Shown one piece after another: positions 42,731 through 51,905 of a stretch of 64,000 bases of DNA. Positions within the stretch are counted from its first letter, which is position 1; each line of letters begins with the position of its first letter. The notes beneath the pieces are model-generated. The model ran no database searches and was not told the origin of the DNA. It worked only from the letters and a program-made list of their open reading frames with translations. Both the position numbers and the translations under genes were made by a program. Source of the DNA: Eggerthellaceae bacterium (GTDB lineage Bacteria; Actinomycetota; Coriobacteriia; Coriobacteriales; Eggerthellaceae); NCBI GenBank assembly GCA_910575165.1, contig CAJTDS010000003.1, positions 124,001 to 188,000 of the forward strand. Reading direction: 5' to 3'.

Positions 42731-42764
42731 AAAGACTGGCATAATCGAAAGACTGCCATAAGCG
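42731..42764 (+). promoter_or_regulatory. Two adjacent 17-bp direct repeats before the MacB-type operon
   Basis: AAAGACTGGCATAATCG (42731-42747) followed directly by AAAGACTGCCATAAGCG (42748-42764), 15 of 17 identical, about 73 bp before the ATPase start. The first contains CATAAT, a fair -10 hexamer. The repeat may be a regulator site or a duplicated promoter. Confidence 0.4.
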
Positions 42765-42836
42765 GCTTTTGTCGGCCTCGCCGGTTCGGTGGGGCCGATT
42801 GCGCGGTCGGACGTTTTTTGTTGGGAAGAGGAAGCC

Positions 42837-43538
42837 ATGGCGCTCGTAGAGTTCAGGGACGTTTCGAAGATCTACCACATGGGCGAGGTGGACGTATGCG
42901 CCGCCCGGGGCATGACCTTCGACATCGAGGAGGGGGAGTTCGTCGTCATCGTGGGGCCGTCGGGAGCGGGCAAGACCACGCTTCTGAACATGCTGGGGGG
43001 CATGGACGGCGTCACGTCGGGCACCATCAGCCTAGGCGGGCGGCAGATCAGCGACTTCTCCGAACGCGAGCTTACGATGTACCGCCGCTACGACATCGGC
43101 TTCGTATTCCAGTTCTACAACCTGGTTGCCAACCTCACGGCCTTGGAGAACGTGGAGCTGGCCAGCCAGATCTGCAAGAACCCGCTGAACGCGGCGGACA
43201 TGCTGCGCCGCGTGGGGCTGGCCCAGCGTATGGACAACTTCCCCGGGCAGCTTTCCGGCGGCGAGCAGCAGCGGGTGGCCATTGCCCGCGCCCTGGCCAA
43301 GAACCCCCAGCTTTTGCTGTGCGACGAGCCTACGGGCGCTTTGGACTACCAGACGGGCAAGGCGGTGCTGAAGCTTTTGCAGGACATGAGCCGCGACATG
43401 GGCAAGACCGTGGTGGTGGTCACCCACAACTCGGCGTTCTGCTCCATCGCCGACAGGGTCATCCGCGTGCGCGAGGGCTCCATCTCCAGCGTGAGGCGCA
43501 ACAAGCGGCCTGCTTCGGCCGACACCATCGACTGGTAG
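42837..43538 (+). CDS. MacB/LolD-type ABC transporter ATPase
   Basis: A 233-aa ATPase: Walker [11 protein letters not shown] loop FVFQFYNLV, signature [15 protein letters not shown], Walker [13 protein letters not shown], and H loop VVTHN. The FQFYNL and GALDYQTG segments are typical of the MacB/FtsE-like group that powers FtsX-type permeases. ATG 42837 is preceded by GAAGAGGAAG. The large FtsX-domain permease starts 12 bp downstream. Confidence 0.92.
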   Translation: MALVEFRDVSKIYHMGEVDVCAARGMTFDIEEGEFVVIVGPSGAGKTTLLNMLGGMDGVTSGTISLGGRQISDFSERELTMYRRYDIGFVFQFYNLVANLTALENVELASQICKNPLNAADMLRRVGLAQRMDNFPGQLSGGEQQRVAIARALAKNPQLLLCDEPTGALDYQTGKAVLKLLQDMSRDMGKTVVVVTHNSAFCSIADRVIRVREGSISSVRRNKRPASADTIDW

Positions 43539-43550
43539 GGGTGGCGCGCC

Positions 43551-46500
43551 ATGGCATCGGTTTTCTCGAAGAACGTCCTGCGTTCCATCAGAGGATCGCT
43601 CGGCCGGTTCGTGGCCATCGCCGCGATCGTGGCTCTGGGCTGCGGTTTCTATGCGGGGCTGCGCATGACCTCTCCAGATATGAAGCAGGCAGCCGACGAG
43701 TTCTTCGACGGCAGCGCCCTTATGGACATCCGCGTGGTGTCCCCGCTGGGTCTTACGGAAGACGACGTGGAGGCCATCCGAAGCCTTGACGGCGTGTCGG
43801 GGGCGATGGGGGCCTACGAGACCGATGCGGTGGCCCTGGTGGACGAGCGCCAGTACGTCGTCCGCATCCACTCGATTCCGCCGGCATGCGCCGACTCGTC
43901 GTCGCCCGACGGCCGCTCGGTTGCTTCCGACGATGCCGACTACCTGAACCGCCCGGTGCTTCTGGAGGGCCGCTGGCCCGAGAACGCGGGCGAATGCGTG
44001 ATGGCGGGCACGGTGCCCCACAGCGAGTCCATGGCCATCGGGGACACGGTGCAGCTGCAGGAGGGCGTGCAGGACCTGGACGAGGTGCTCGACGAAACCT
44101 CCTACACCATCGTGGGCTTCGTGAACTCGCCTTACTACGCCACCTCGGCAAGCCTGGGCTCCACGTCGCTTTCCACCGGCGCCGTCCAGGAGTACATGTA
44201 CGTGCCCGAGGGCGACTTCAACGACGATCTGCCCTTCACCGAGGTGTTCGTCACCGTGGCCGCTGCCGCCGGCGAGGAATCCCTCACCGCCCCTTACGAC
44301 GGCGCCGTGCAGAAGGTGGTCGACGAGATAGAGGCCATCGCCCCCGAATGCGAGCAGCGGCGCCTGGACGAGGTGAGGGCCCAGGCCCAGGAGGAGCTCG
44401 ACGAAGCGAAGGAGACGCTCGAGCGCGAACGGGCCGACGCCGAGGCCCAGCTGGCCGACGCCGCGGCGCAGCTCGACGATGCCCGCGCCCAGTTGGCCGA
44501 CGGGCGCGCCCAGCTGGCTGACGGCCAGGCGCGCTTCGACGAGGGCCAGCAGCAGCTCGAAGAGGGAAGCGGCCAGCTCGACGACGCCCGCACCCAGTAC
44601 GAGGAAGGGCGCACCCAGTACGAGGAAGGCACCGCGCAGCTGCAGGCGGCCCAGGAGGAGTACAACGCCGGCGTGGCCCAGTACAACGCCGCCGAGGAAA
44701 GCTATACCCAGGGCATCAACGCCTACCAGGACGCCGCATGGGAGCTGGAGCAGAACCGCTCGCAGATAGACCAGTTGCGCGAGGCCATCCCCGGTTTGCA
44801 GGCGGCGGCGGATGCCGGCGACGAGGCCGCGTCGGCCCAGCTGGCGGAAGCGCGAGCCGCGGTGGAGGCCTTCGATTCGTCGGAAGCCCAGATAAACGCC
44901 ACGAAGGCCCAGCTTGATGCAGCTCGCGCCGAGCTCGACCAGCGGCGGTCCCAGCTGCAGGAGGCGCGCACCCAGATAGAGGCCAGCGAGCAAGCTCTGC
45001 GCGAGAGCCACGAGCAGCTTTCCGACGCCTTGGACACCATCGATCAGTCCCAGGGCAAGTTGGACGAATCCCAGGGCCAGCTGGACGAGTCGCGCTCTCA
45101 GCTGTCCGGCTCTGCCGACGAGCTGGCCTCGGCCCAGGCGGCTATAGACGAAGGGCAGGCGGAGTACGACGCACGGAAAGCCGAGGCCGACGAGAAGCTG
45201 GCCGACGCCCAGGCCGAGATAGACGACGCCCAGGAGCGGATCGACGAGCTGGAGCTTCCCGAGTGGATTGTGCTCGACCGTTCGTCGAACTACGGGGTTG
45301 CCGCCTTCGACGCCGACGCCGACCGCATCGATTCCATCGCCTCGGTGTTCCCGCTCATCTTCTTCCTGGTGGCTGCCCTGGTGGCGCTTACCACCATGAC
45401 CCGCATGGTGGAGGACGACCGCATGCTCATAGGCACGTTCAAGGCCCTGGGCTACTCCAAGAGGCGCATCGCGTGGAAGTACGTGGCCTACGGCCTGCTG
45501 GCCAGCGTTATCGGTTGCGTCGTCGGCGTGCTGGTGCTCTCCCAGCTTCTGCCCCTCGTCATCATGACCGCCTACGGCATCGTCTACTTCGTGCCCCAGC
45601 CGCCCTTCCCGCTGCCTATCGACCCGCTGATCGCCGGGCTGTCCGCAGCCTTCGGCATAGGGGTGACGCTTGTAGCCACGGCGGCTGCGGCGTGGGTGGT
45701 CCTGGCCGAGCGCCCTGCGGCCCTCATGCTGCCCCCGGCGCCGAAGGCGGGCAGGCGGATTCTGCTCGAGCGGGTGTCGCCTGTGTGGAAGCGGCTGAGC
45801 TTCAGCTGGAAGGTGACCCTGCGCAACATGTTCCGATACAAGAAGCGCTTGTTCATGACCATTGTTGGCATTGCGGGCTGCACGGCGCTGCTGCTGACGG
45901 GGCTGGGCATATCCGACGCCATCAACGACATCATCAACAAACAGTTCGGCGAGCTGACGAAGTACAATCTCACCGTCACGCTGGACGAGGATGCGTCCCA
46001 GGAGGACGTGGATGCGGTCGATGCGCTGCTGGCGGATGATTCGGCGGTGGAGGATGCGGCCGCCGTCCTGGACGAGCCGATGCTCGCAAGCGGCCCCGAC
46101 GCGACAGACGTGCGCCTGAACCTGGTGGTGCTCGAAGACCCCGACGGCTTCGCGGGTTTCTTCACCTTGCGTAACCGCTTAAGCCAGGAGGCGCTGACGC
46201 TGGGGCAGGACGGCTGCCTGGTGTCCGAGAAGCTGGCCCAGGTGTGCGGCGTGGTAGCGGGGGACAGCCTTACGCTGACCGAGCAGGATTCGGCGGGCAA
46301 CCCCACGTCCGCCACCTACCGGGTGCCCGTGACGGGCATCGTCGAGAACTACATCGGCTACGACGTGTTCATGGGCCCGGATCTGTACGAGGAGACCTTC
46401 GGCAAGCCGGCCGAGTACTCCACCCGCTTCGTCATTGCCTCCGACAATGCGAGCGCGCGCGAGGAGCTGCTCGACCAGCTGCAAGAGGCCGAGGCGGTGA

Positions 46501-46958
46501 AGACCGCGGCCTTCAACGACGAGACCATAGAGACTTACCGTTCCATGGTCGCCAGCGTGAACCTGATCGTGGTAGTGCTGGTGGTGTCGGCGGCGCTGCT
46601 GGCGTTCATCGTGCTGTACAACCTCACGAACATCAACATCTCCGAGCGCTCGCGCGAGATCGCCACGCTGAAGGTGCTCGGGTTTCTGCCCCGCGAGACC
46701 AACGCCTACATCTTCCGCGAGATATTCCTGCTGGCAGCCATCGGCGCTCTTGCGGGCTTGGTGCTGGGCGTGGGGTTGGAATCGTTCGTGGTGCTTACGG
46801 CCGAGGTGGACGGCGTGATGTTCGGGCGCCAGATCCATCTGCTCAGCTTCGTGCTGGCCTTCGTGCTGACCATGGTGTTCACCTGGGTGTCCATGCTTGC
46901 TATGAAGCCCAAGATCGCCCGTATAGACATGGTGGAGAGCTTGAAGTCCAACGAGTAG
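43551..46958 (+). CDS. Large FtsX-domain ABC permease with long extracytoplasmic coiled coil
   Basis: An 1135-aa protein. A first membrane helix (about 20-38) is followed by an extracytoplasmic domain, then a ~300-residue heptad-rich region (about 274-570) full of Gln/Leu/Ala/Glu repeats such as DARAQLADGRAQLADGQ. After that come an FtsX block of three helices (about 600-730), a second extracytoplasmic domain, and a final FtsX block of three helices (about 1005-1120). This architecture is known for large MacB-like permeases of Gram-positive bacteria thought to handle lipids, antimicrobial peptides or envelope signalling. With the ATPase upstream it forms a complete transporter. Confidence 0.85.
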   Translation: MASVFSKNVLRSIRGSLGRFVAIAAIVALGCGFYAGLRMTSPDMKQAADEFFDGSALMDIRVVSPLGLTEDDVEAIRSLDGVSGAMGAYETDAVALVDERQYVVRIHSIPPACADSSSPDGRSVASDDADYLNRPVLLEGRWPENAGECVMAGTVPHSESMAIGDTVQLQEGVQDLDEVLDETSYTIVGFVNSPYYATSASLGSTSLSTGAVQEYMYVPEGDFNDDLPFTEVFVTVAAAAGEESLTAPYDGAVQKVVDEIEAIAPECEQRRLDEVRAQAQEELDEAKETLERERADAEAQLADAAAQLDDARAQLADGRAQLADGQARFDEGQQQLEEGSGQLDDARTQYEEGRTQYEEGTAQLQAAQEEYNAGVAQYNAAEESYTQGINAYQDAAWELEQNRSQIDQLREAIPGLQAAADAGDEAASAQLAEARAAVEAFDSSEAQINATKAQLDAARAELDQRRSQLQEARTQIEASEQALRESHEQLSDALDTIDQSQGKLDESQGQLDESRSQLSGSADELASAQAAIDEGQAEYDARKAEADEKLADAQAEIDDAQERIDELELPEWIVLDRSSNYGVAAFDADADRIDSIASVFPLIFFLVAALVALTTMTRMVEDDRMLIGTFKALGYSKRRIAWKYVAYGLLASVIGCVVGVLVLSQLLPLVIMTAYGIVYFVPQPPFPLPIDPLIAGLSAAFGIGVTLVATAAAAWVVLAERPAALMLPPAPKAGRRILLERVSPVWKRLSFSWKVTLRNMFRYKKRLFMTIVGIAGCTALLLTGLGISDAINDIINKQFGELTKYNLTVTLDEDASQEDVDAVDALLADDSAVEDAAAVLDEPMLASGPDATDVRLNLVVLEDPDGFAGFFTLRNRLSQEALTLGQDGCLVSEKLAQVCGVVAGDSLTLTEQDSAGNPTSATYRVPVTGIVENYIGYDVFMGPDLYEETFGKPAEYSTRFVIASDNASAREELLDQLQEAEAVKTAAFNDETIETYRSMVASVNLIVVVLVVSAALLAFIVLYNLTNINISERSREIATLKVLGFLPRETNAYIFREIFLLAAIGALAGLVLGVGLESFVVLTAEVDGVMFGRQIHLLSFVLAFVLTMVFTWVSMLAMKPKIARIDMVESLKSNE

Positions 46959-46983
46959 GACGTTCGCTGCGGCCCGCTTGCGC

Positions 46984-46989
46984 TACAAT
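46984..46989 (+). promoter_or_regulatory. Likely -10 box of the trigger factor gene
   Basis: TACAAT, 36 bp before the tig start, in the 66-bp gap after the permease gene; a TTCGCT-like -35 lies about 17 bp upstream. This suggests tig has its own promoter. Confidence 0.4.
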
Positions 46990-47024
46990 GGCGCGAAACA
47001 ATCTTTCGAAGAAAGGCTGAACCG

Positions 47025-48413
47025 ATGAAGGTAACCGAGAAGAAGCTGGCCGACGGCCATATCCGTTTGGAGGCCGTGGCGGCGTCGGCCGAGGTGTCCC
47101 ATGCCCTGGATTTGGCCGCCCAGACGTTCGCCCAGCAGATGGGCGTGCGTCCCCAGGCCGGCAAGACCGCTGCCCAGGCCATCACCGAGCAGCTGGGTGT
47201 GAAGGACGTGGACGGCATGGTGGGCGCTCAGGCCATGGAGCTTCTGGCCCCCTTCGCCCTGGACAAGCGCAACCTGGTTCCGGCGTTTCCCCCGAAGACC
47301 GAAAGCAGCGAGCCGCTTCGCCGTGGCAAGCCGTTCAGCTTCAGCCTGACCGTTACCCCCAAGCCCGTCTACGAGCTGGAAGACTATAGCCCGCTGTCGC
47401 TGGCGCTGCCCGTGGTGGAAGTACCCCAGGAAGCCGTCGACCAGCAGCTGGCCCAGATGGCCGACAGCTATGCCAGCTACGTGGCCAGCGACGAGACGCA
47501 TCCTCTGGGGCGCAACGACGCGGCCAAGATCAGCCTGGCGGCTACCCGCGGCGGCGAGGAGATGAAGGGCCTGTCCACCGAGGGACGCACCTACGTCATG
47601 GGCTTGGGCATGATGCCCCCGGCTTTCGACGACGAGCTTGTGGGCATGAACGTGGGGGACGAGAAGTCCTTCACGCTGACGCTGCCCGGCATGGATGAGG
47701 GCCAGGATAAGATCGAGTGCACCGTGAAGGTGCTCGAGTTGCAGCGCAAGGAGATCCCGGCGCTCGACGACCAGTTCGTGGCCAACTTCTTCCCTATGAT
47801 GAAGGGCATCGACGCCCTGCGCGGCGCCATCGAGGACAGCATGCGCATGCAGCTTGAGCAGCAGCGTCACCAGATGGCCCTGCAGCAGGCCTCGCAGCAG
47901 GCGTCCATGCGCTTCAAGGGCCGCATCGCCGACGAGGTGTACGAGGCCATGCGCTCCACCCTCATGCAGCAGGCCCATATGCAGGCTTCCCAGCAGGGTA
48001 TGAGCTTCGAGCAGTTCATGGAAAGCCAAGGCGGCGAGCAGCAGTTCGGCATGATGCTGATGCTGCAGGCGCGCCAGATGCTGGCCAGCGGCTATGCCTT
48101 GGATGCGGTGTTCCGCCACGAGAAGCTCTCCATCACCGACGACGACCTGATGGCCGCTGCGGCTCAGCTCAACCCCCAGGACCCGGCAGGGGCCAAGCGC
48201 CAGATGGAGGAGGCCGGCCAAGGCTTCGCCCTGCGCGAGATCGCCGAGCGCCAGAAAGCCAACGAGTACCTGGTCGCCCACGCCACGATAAAGGACATCA
48301 ACCCGTCGGCCTCGGTTGCCGAGGTTGAGCAGGCTCAGGCCGAAGGCGGCTCCCTCGAAGACGCGAGCGCCGAGAGCGCGCCTGTGTCCGGCGAAGGCGA
48401 GAAGGCCGAGTAG
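47025..48413 (+). CDS. tig: Trigger factor (ribosome-associated chaperone), divergent
   Basis: A 462-aa protein with trigger factor order: an N-terminal ribosome-binding domain (1-~115), a peptidyl-prolyl isomerase domain around 150-240 (NDAAKISLAATRGGEEMKGL, DELVGMNVGDEKSFTLTLPG), and a helical C-terminal chaperone domain. Notably, the docking loop that normally reads GFRxGKxP is GVRPQAGKT (residues 40-48), with the aromatic residue lost. The C-terminal domain is Met/Gln-rich, with a variable acidic tail. It has AAAGG before the ATG and is followed directly by a glycosyltransferase gene. Confidence 0.85.
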   Translation: MKVTEKKLADGHIRLEAVAASAEVSHALDLAAQTFAQQMGVRPQAGKTAAQAITEQLGVKDVDGMVGAQAMELLAPFALDKRNLVPAFPPKTESSEPLRRGKPFSFSLTVTPKPVYELEDYSPLSLALPVVEVPQEAVDQQLAQMADSYASYVASDETHPLGRNDAAKISLAATRGGEEMKGLSTEGRTYVMGLGMMPPAFDDELVGMNVGDEKSFTLTLPGMDEGQDKIECTVKVLELQRKEIPALDDQFVANFFPMMKGIDALRGAIEDSMRMQLEQQRHQMALQQASQQASMRFKGRIADEVYEAMRSTLMQQAHMQASQQGMSFEQFMESQGGEQQFGMMLMLQARQMLASGYALDAVFRHEKLSITDDDLMAAAAQLNPQDPAGAKRQMEEAGQGFALREIAERQKANEYLVAHATIKDINPSASVAEVEQAQAEGGSLEDASAESAPVSGEGEKAE

Positions 48414-49463
48414 ATGGGGTCTGCTGAGCCGGTCGGTATGGTGTCGGTGGGGGTGGTGGCCCGCAACGAGGAGGCGAGCCTGCCCGGGCTTCTGGCCGAC
48501 CTCGAGGCGCAGGCCTTCCCCCATGAGCGCATGGAGCTGTTGCTCGTGGATAGCGCTTCGACCGACGGAACCCGCCGTCTTATGGACGACTATGCCCGCG
48601 AAAACCCCGGCGCCTTCGCGCGCGTTGCGGTGCTTGACAACCCCAGGGTGTTTCAGGCTGCGGGCTGGAACCGAGCCTTGGCGGCCTACTCTGGCGATGT
48701 GTTCATTCGCATCGACGCCCATGCCTCGGTGCCGCCCGACTTCGTGGCGGCCAATGTGGGCGTGCTCGAAGGCGGCGAGGACGTATGCGGCGGCCCCAGG
48801 CCCACTGTATTGAGCAATCCCTCTGATTGGCAGAAGACCCTGCATTTGGCTGAGGAGTGCGCATTCGGCTCCAGCCCCGCCGCCTATCGCAACGGCGAGG
48901 CCGGTCGCGAGGTGCCTTCGCTGTTCCATGGCGCGTATCGCCGCTGCGTGACCGAGGCCGTGGGGCCCATGAACGAAGAGCTGTTGCGCACCGAGGATAA
49001 CGACTGGAACTATCGGGTGCGCCAGGCGGGCTACCGTTTGTGGTTCGATCCGTCTATCAGGTCGGAGCAGTTTGCCCGGCCCACGCTGGCGAAGATGCTC
49101 AAGCAGAAGTACGGAAACGGCTTCTGGGTGGGCCGCACGGTGTTCGTGCAGCCGAAGTGCCTGCAGCTGCACCATTTCGTGCCGCTGGCCTTCGTCCTGG
49201 GAGTCGTCCTCATGGCGGCGGTGGGGTTGACGCTGTCGTGGGTTCCCTTCGCGGTGTGCGCGGCGCTGTATCTGCTGCTGTGCATCGCGCTTGCGGCGAA
49301 GGCCTGCGCCTCCTCGCCCGAGGAGCGCAACTGGACGGCCGCGGCTTTGCCGTTCGTGTTCATGGGGATTCATCTCTCCTACGGGGTAGGTACGGTGGCA
49401 GGCTTGGTGTCGGGGCTGTTCAGGAAGCTATTCCCGAAGCGGCGCGTACAGGGTGCCTTGTAG
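48414..49463 (+). CDS. Family 2 glycosyltransferase, membrane-associated
   Basis: A 349-aa GT-A enzyme: VSVGVVARNEEASLPGLL at the start, LLVDSASTDGT nucleotide-sugar site, FIRIDAHASVPPDF with the D-x-H/D metal site, and an RTEDNDWNYRVRQAGYRLWF acceptor-side motif. Two or three hydrophobic helices close the C-terminus (about 235-330), so it acts at the cytoplasmic membrane. Related enzymes build cell-wall or capsular glycans. The start codon follows the tig stop with no gap, and a LicD-family gene follows, suggesting a small surface-glycan unit. Confidence 0.85.
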   Translation: MGSAEPVGMVSVGVVARNEEASLPGLLADLEAQAFPHERMELLLVDSASTDGTRRLMDDYARENPGAFARVAVLDNPRVFQAAGWNRALAAYSGDVFIRIDAHASVPPDFVAANVGVLEGGEDVCGGPRPTVLSNPSDWQKTLHLAEECAFGSSPAAYRNGEAGREVPSLFHGAYRRCVTEAVGPMNEELLRTEDNDWNYRVRQAGYRLWFDPSIRSEQFARPTLAKMLKQKYGNGFWVGRTVFVQPKCLQLHHFVPLAFVLGVVLMAAVGLTLSWVPFAVCAALYLLLCIALAAKACASSPEERNWTAAALPFVFMGIHLSYGVGTVAGLVSGLFRKLFPKRRVQGAL

Positions 49464-49496
49464 GTGCAACGTGATTTCGGGCGGGAGGTTGTAAGT

Positions 49497-50375
49497 ATGG
49501 TCGCCGAAGAGGGCGCAAAGATAGAGGTGGCAGGCGAGGGCGTAAGCGACCTTCGCAAGCTGCAGCTGGTGGAGCTCTCCATCATGAAGGCGTTCGCCGC
49601 GTTCTGCGAGCAGGAGGGCCTTCGCTACTACATGATCGGGGGCACGCTTCTGGGGGCCGTGCGCCACAAGGGCTTCATTCCCTGGGACGACGATGTGGAC
49701 CTGTGCATGCCCCGGCCCGACTACGAGCGCTTCCTGGAACTTGCCCCCGGGGCGCTGGCGGGCGCGGGCTTCACGGTGGAAAGCCTGTACTCCGATGACG
49801 CCTACCGCCATGGCATGGCCAAGGTGACCAGCCCCAAGATGCGCATCGTAAACCGAGCCGCCAACGCCGATCGGGTGGAGGACGCCTGGATCGACGTCAT
49901 TCCCATGGACGGCTTCCCGTCGTCGGCGCCCGCCATCGCGGCCCACAAGGCGCGGCTCATGTTCTGGAAGGTCATGGACGCCACGGCTGACTTCGACTAC
50001 GTGGTGGACACGAACCGCGACCGCGGGCTTGCCGGCAATGTAGCGCTGAAGTGCCTGCAGGGGTTCTGCCGGGTGGTGCGCCCCTACGGCAGCGACTACC
50101 ACAAGGTGCTGCTGAAGACCGAGCAGGCGCTCAAGCGCTATCCCTATCAGGCGGGCGGGCGCACCATCAACCTGCACGCGGCTCGGGGCTTCACCGAGAT
50201 CTTCGACGTGGACTGGTTCGGCGATGGCGTGCCGCTTCCCTTCGAGGACGCCGAGTTCACGGCGCCGGGCAACTGGGAGGCCGTGCTCACGACCATCTAC
50301 GGTCCCGACTACATGACCCCGCCCCCCGAAAGCGAGCGCAACGTCCACAACTCCGAAGTGCTCGCGGAGGAGTAA
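49497..50375 (+). CDS. LicD-family phosphotransferase
   Basis: A 292-aa protein with the LicD signature YYMIGGTLLGAVRHKGFIPW followed by DDDVDLCMPRPDYERF, the metal/substrate site of LicD and fukutin-type enzymes that attach phosphodiester-linked groups (phosphocholine and similar) to surface glycans or teichoic acids. The ATG at 49497 has GGGAGG upstream; a GTG at 49464 abutting the previous stop would extend the N-terminus by eleven residues. It is placed directly after a glycosyltransferase gene. The acceptor is unknown. Confidence 0.85.
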   Translation: MVAEEGAKIEVAGEGVSDLRKLQLVELSIMKAFAAFCEQEGLRYYMIGGTLLGAVRHKGFIPWDDDVDLCMPRPDYERFLELAPGALAGAGFTVESLYSDDAYRHGMAKVTSPKMRIVNRAANADRVEDAWIDVIPMDGFPSSAPAIAAHKARLMFWKVMDATADFDYVVDTNRDRGLAGNVALKCLQGFCRVVRPYGSDYHKVLLKTEQALKRYPYQAGGRTINLHAARGFTEIFDVDWFGDGVPLPFEDAEFTAPGNWEAVLTTIYGPDYMTPPPESERNVHNSEVLAEE

Positions 50376-50804
50376 GTCGCCCCCGCGCCTGTGCCGCCTC
50401 CGCCGCCTCGTACCCGCGCCCCTCGAACCGTGCATTCCGGGAGGGTTGGGGCGTCTTTCCGTATGAACCTGGCTGATATGTGCGCTTTTTCTTCGCCTCG
50501 CGGTGTGTGGGCGGGGGCGCGCCTCGCGCCTTCGCCGTGGGAGGGTGCCTGGTGGGCGCGCGTACCGGGCTTGCAGCATGGGAGCGCCTGGCTGATATGC
50601 GCGCCTTGCGCCTTCGCCGTGGGGGTGCCTGGCGGGTTGCGTGGATTGCGGCTGTGCCGTGCGGGGCGGTTTTGCCTGCAGCCGCTATGGAATTCGACCT
50701 GGCGGCGCAGAATTGCGTTAACATGCATTGTTATCGAAAAACCAGGACGGCGGCGTGCCCGTGCGTCCTGCGCATTCGGGGCGGACGACGGAAGGGCAGT
50801 TAGC
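50376..50804 (+). other. Non-coding region upstream of pheST with imperfect direct repeats
   Basis: A 429-bp gap. Two short repeated blocks occur: CTGGCTGATATG(T/C)GCGC at about 50469 and 50588, and GCGCCTTCGCCGTGGG at 50526 and 50608. This looks like a partial tandem duplication. Open frames run through it, but none has a ribosome-binding site or homology. I see no T-box and no convincing attenuator hairpin. Confidence 0.5.
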
Positions 50805-51866
50805 ATGGCCATTGCAGAGGAAGTAGCGGCGCTGCGCGACAGCACGCTGGCGGCGGTTGCGAGCGCGGCGGACACAGCTGCGCTCGAGCAGGTGCGCGTG
50901 GCGGTTCTGGGCAAGTCCGGAACACTCACAGCGTACCTGCGTCAGATGGGACAGGTGCCGAAGGAGGAGCGGGCGGCCGTGGGCAAGGCCGTCAACGATG
51001 CGCGCGTGGCGGTGGAGGAGGCCCTGGCGAAGGCCAAGGAGTCGCTTGCAGCCGCCGAGCTGGAGGCGGCCATCGACGCTGCGGCCGTGGACGTGACGCT
51101 GCCCGGGCGCGCCCAGCAGATGGGCACGCGCCACCTGATCAGCCGTATCACCGACGAGATCGCTGAGGTGTTCCTAGGGTTGGGCTACACCGTGGCCAGC
51201 GGCCCCGAGGTGGAGACCGACTACTACAACTTCACGGCCCTGAACGCCCCGGCCGACCACCCCAGCCGATCCATGCAGGATACCTTCTACGTGCGCGACC
51301 TGTCCGGCGACGAGTCGGCGGTGCGCGGCGAGTCCGACGTGCTGCTGCGCACCCAGACCTCCGGCGTGCAGGTGCATGCCATGGAGGACCAGGAACTGCC
51401 CATCTACATCATAGCGCCCGGCAAGGTGTACCGCCGCGACGTGGCCGACCCAAGCCACTTGCCCCAGTTCCACCAGATCGAGGGCCTGGTGGTGGACGAG
51501 GGCATCACCTTCGGAGATTTGAAGGGCACCCTCGACTACTTCTGCAAGGCCATCTTCGGACCCGATCGCAAGACCCGCTTCCGCGCCCACTACTTCCCGT
51601 TCACCGAGCCCTCGGCCGAGGTGGACGTGAGCTGTGCGGTGTGCCACGGCGAAGGCTGCCGCATGTGCAAGGGCACCGGATGGCTGGAGCTTCTGGGCTG
51701 CGGCATGGTGGACCCCAACGTGCTTTCCATGTCGGGCATCGATCCCGAGAAGTACTCCGGGTTCGCCTTCGGCATGGGGGTCGAGCGGGCCGCCTGCCTG
51801 AAGTACAACGTGCCCGACCTGCGCATGCTCCTGGAAGGCGACATGCGCTTCCTCCGTCAGTTCTAG
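50805..51866 (+). CDS. pheS: Phenylalanine-tRNA ligase alpha subunit
   Basis: A 353-aa class II aminoacyl-tRNA synthetase subunit. The N-terminal helical arm (1-~90) binds tRNA; the catalytic core has motif 1 (DEIAEVFLGLGY), motif 2 (RTQTSGVQVHAM, KVYRRDVADPSHLPQFHQIEG) and motif 3 (GFAFGMGVERAACLKY). An unusual CxxC...C insertion (CAVCHGEGCRMCKGTG) near residues 281-296 could bind a zinc ion, as also seen in some other bacterial PheS proteins. pheT follows after 39 bp. Confidence 0.95.
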   Translation: MAIAEEVAALRDSTLAAVASAADTAALEQVRVAVLGKSGTLTAYLRQMGQVPKEERAAVGKAVNDARVAVEEALAKAKESLAAAELEAAIDAAAVDVTLPGRAQQMGTRHLISRITDEIAEVFLGLGYTVASGPEVETDYYNFTALNAPADHPSRSMQDTFYVRDLSGDESAVRGESDVLLRTQTSGVQVHAMEDQELPIYIIAPGKVYRRDVADPSHLPQFHQIEGLVVDEGITFGDLKGTLDYFCKAIFGPDRKTRFRAHYFPFTEPSAEVDVSCAVCHGEGCRMCKGTGWLELLGCGMVDPNVLSMSGIDPEKYSGFAFGMGVERAACLKYNVPDLRMLLEGDMRFLRQF

Positions 51867-51905
51867 TTCCGCGGCCCGCGTAAGAGCAAGAGAGAGACAG
51901 ATATC

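Noticed and set aside
43032-45011. Antisense 659-codon frame opposite the ABC ATPase and permease
   Set aside because: Leu/Gly/His-rich shadow of the repetitive coiled-coil gene with no motif.
44450-45200. CRISPR-like or satellite repeats
   Set aside because: Repetition is in codons of a coiled coil with irregular units; no spacers or cas genes anywhere in the window.
50480-50803. Possible Phe leader peptide (three consecutive Phe codons at 50486-50494) before pheST
   Set aside because: The GTG start has no ribosome-binding site, the frame is over 100 codons and no terminator/antiterminator hairpins were found.
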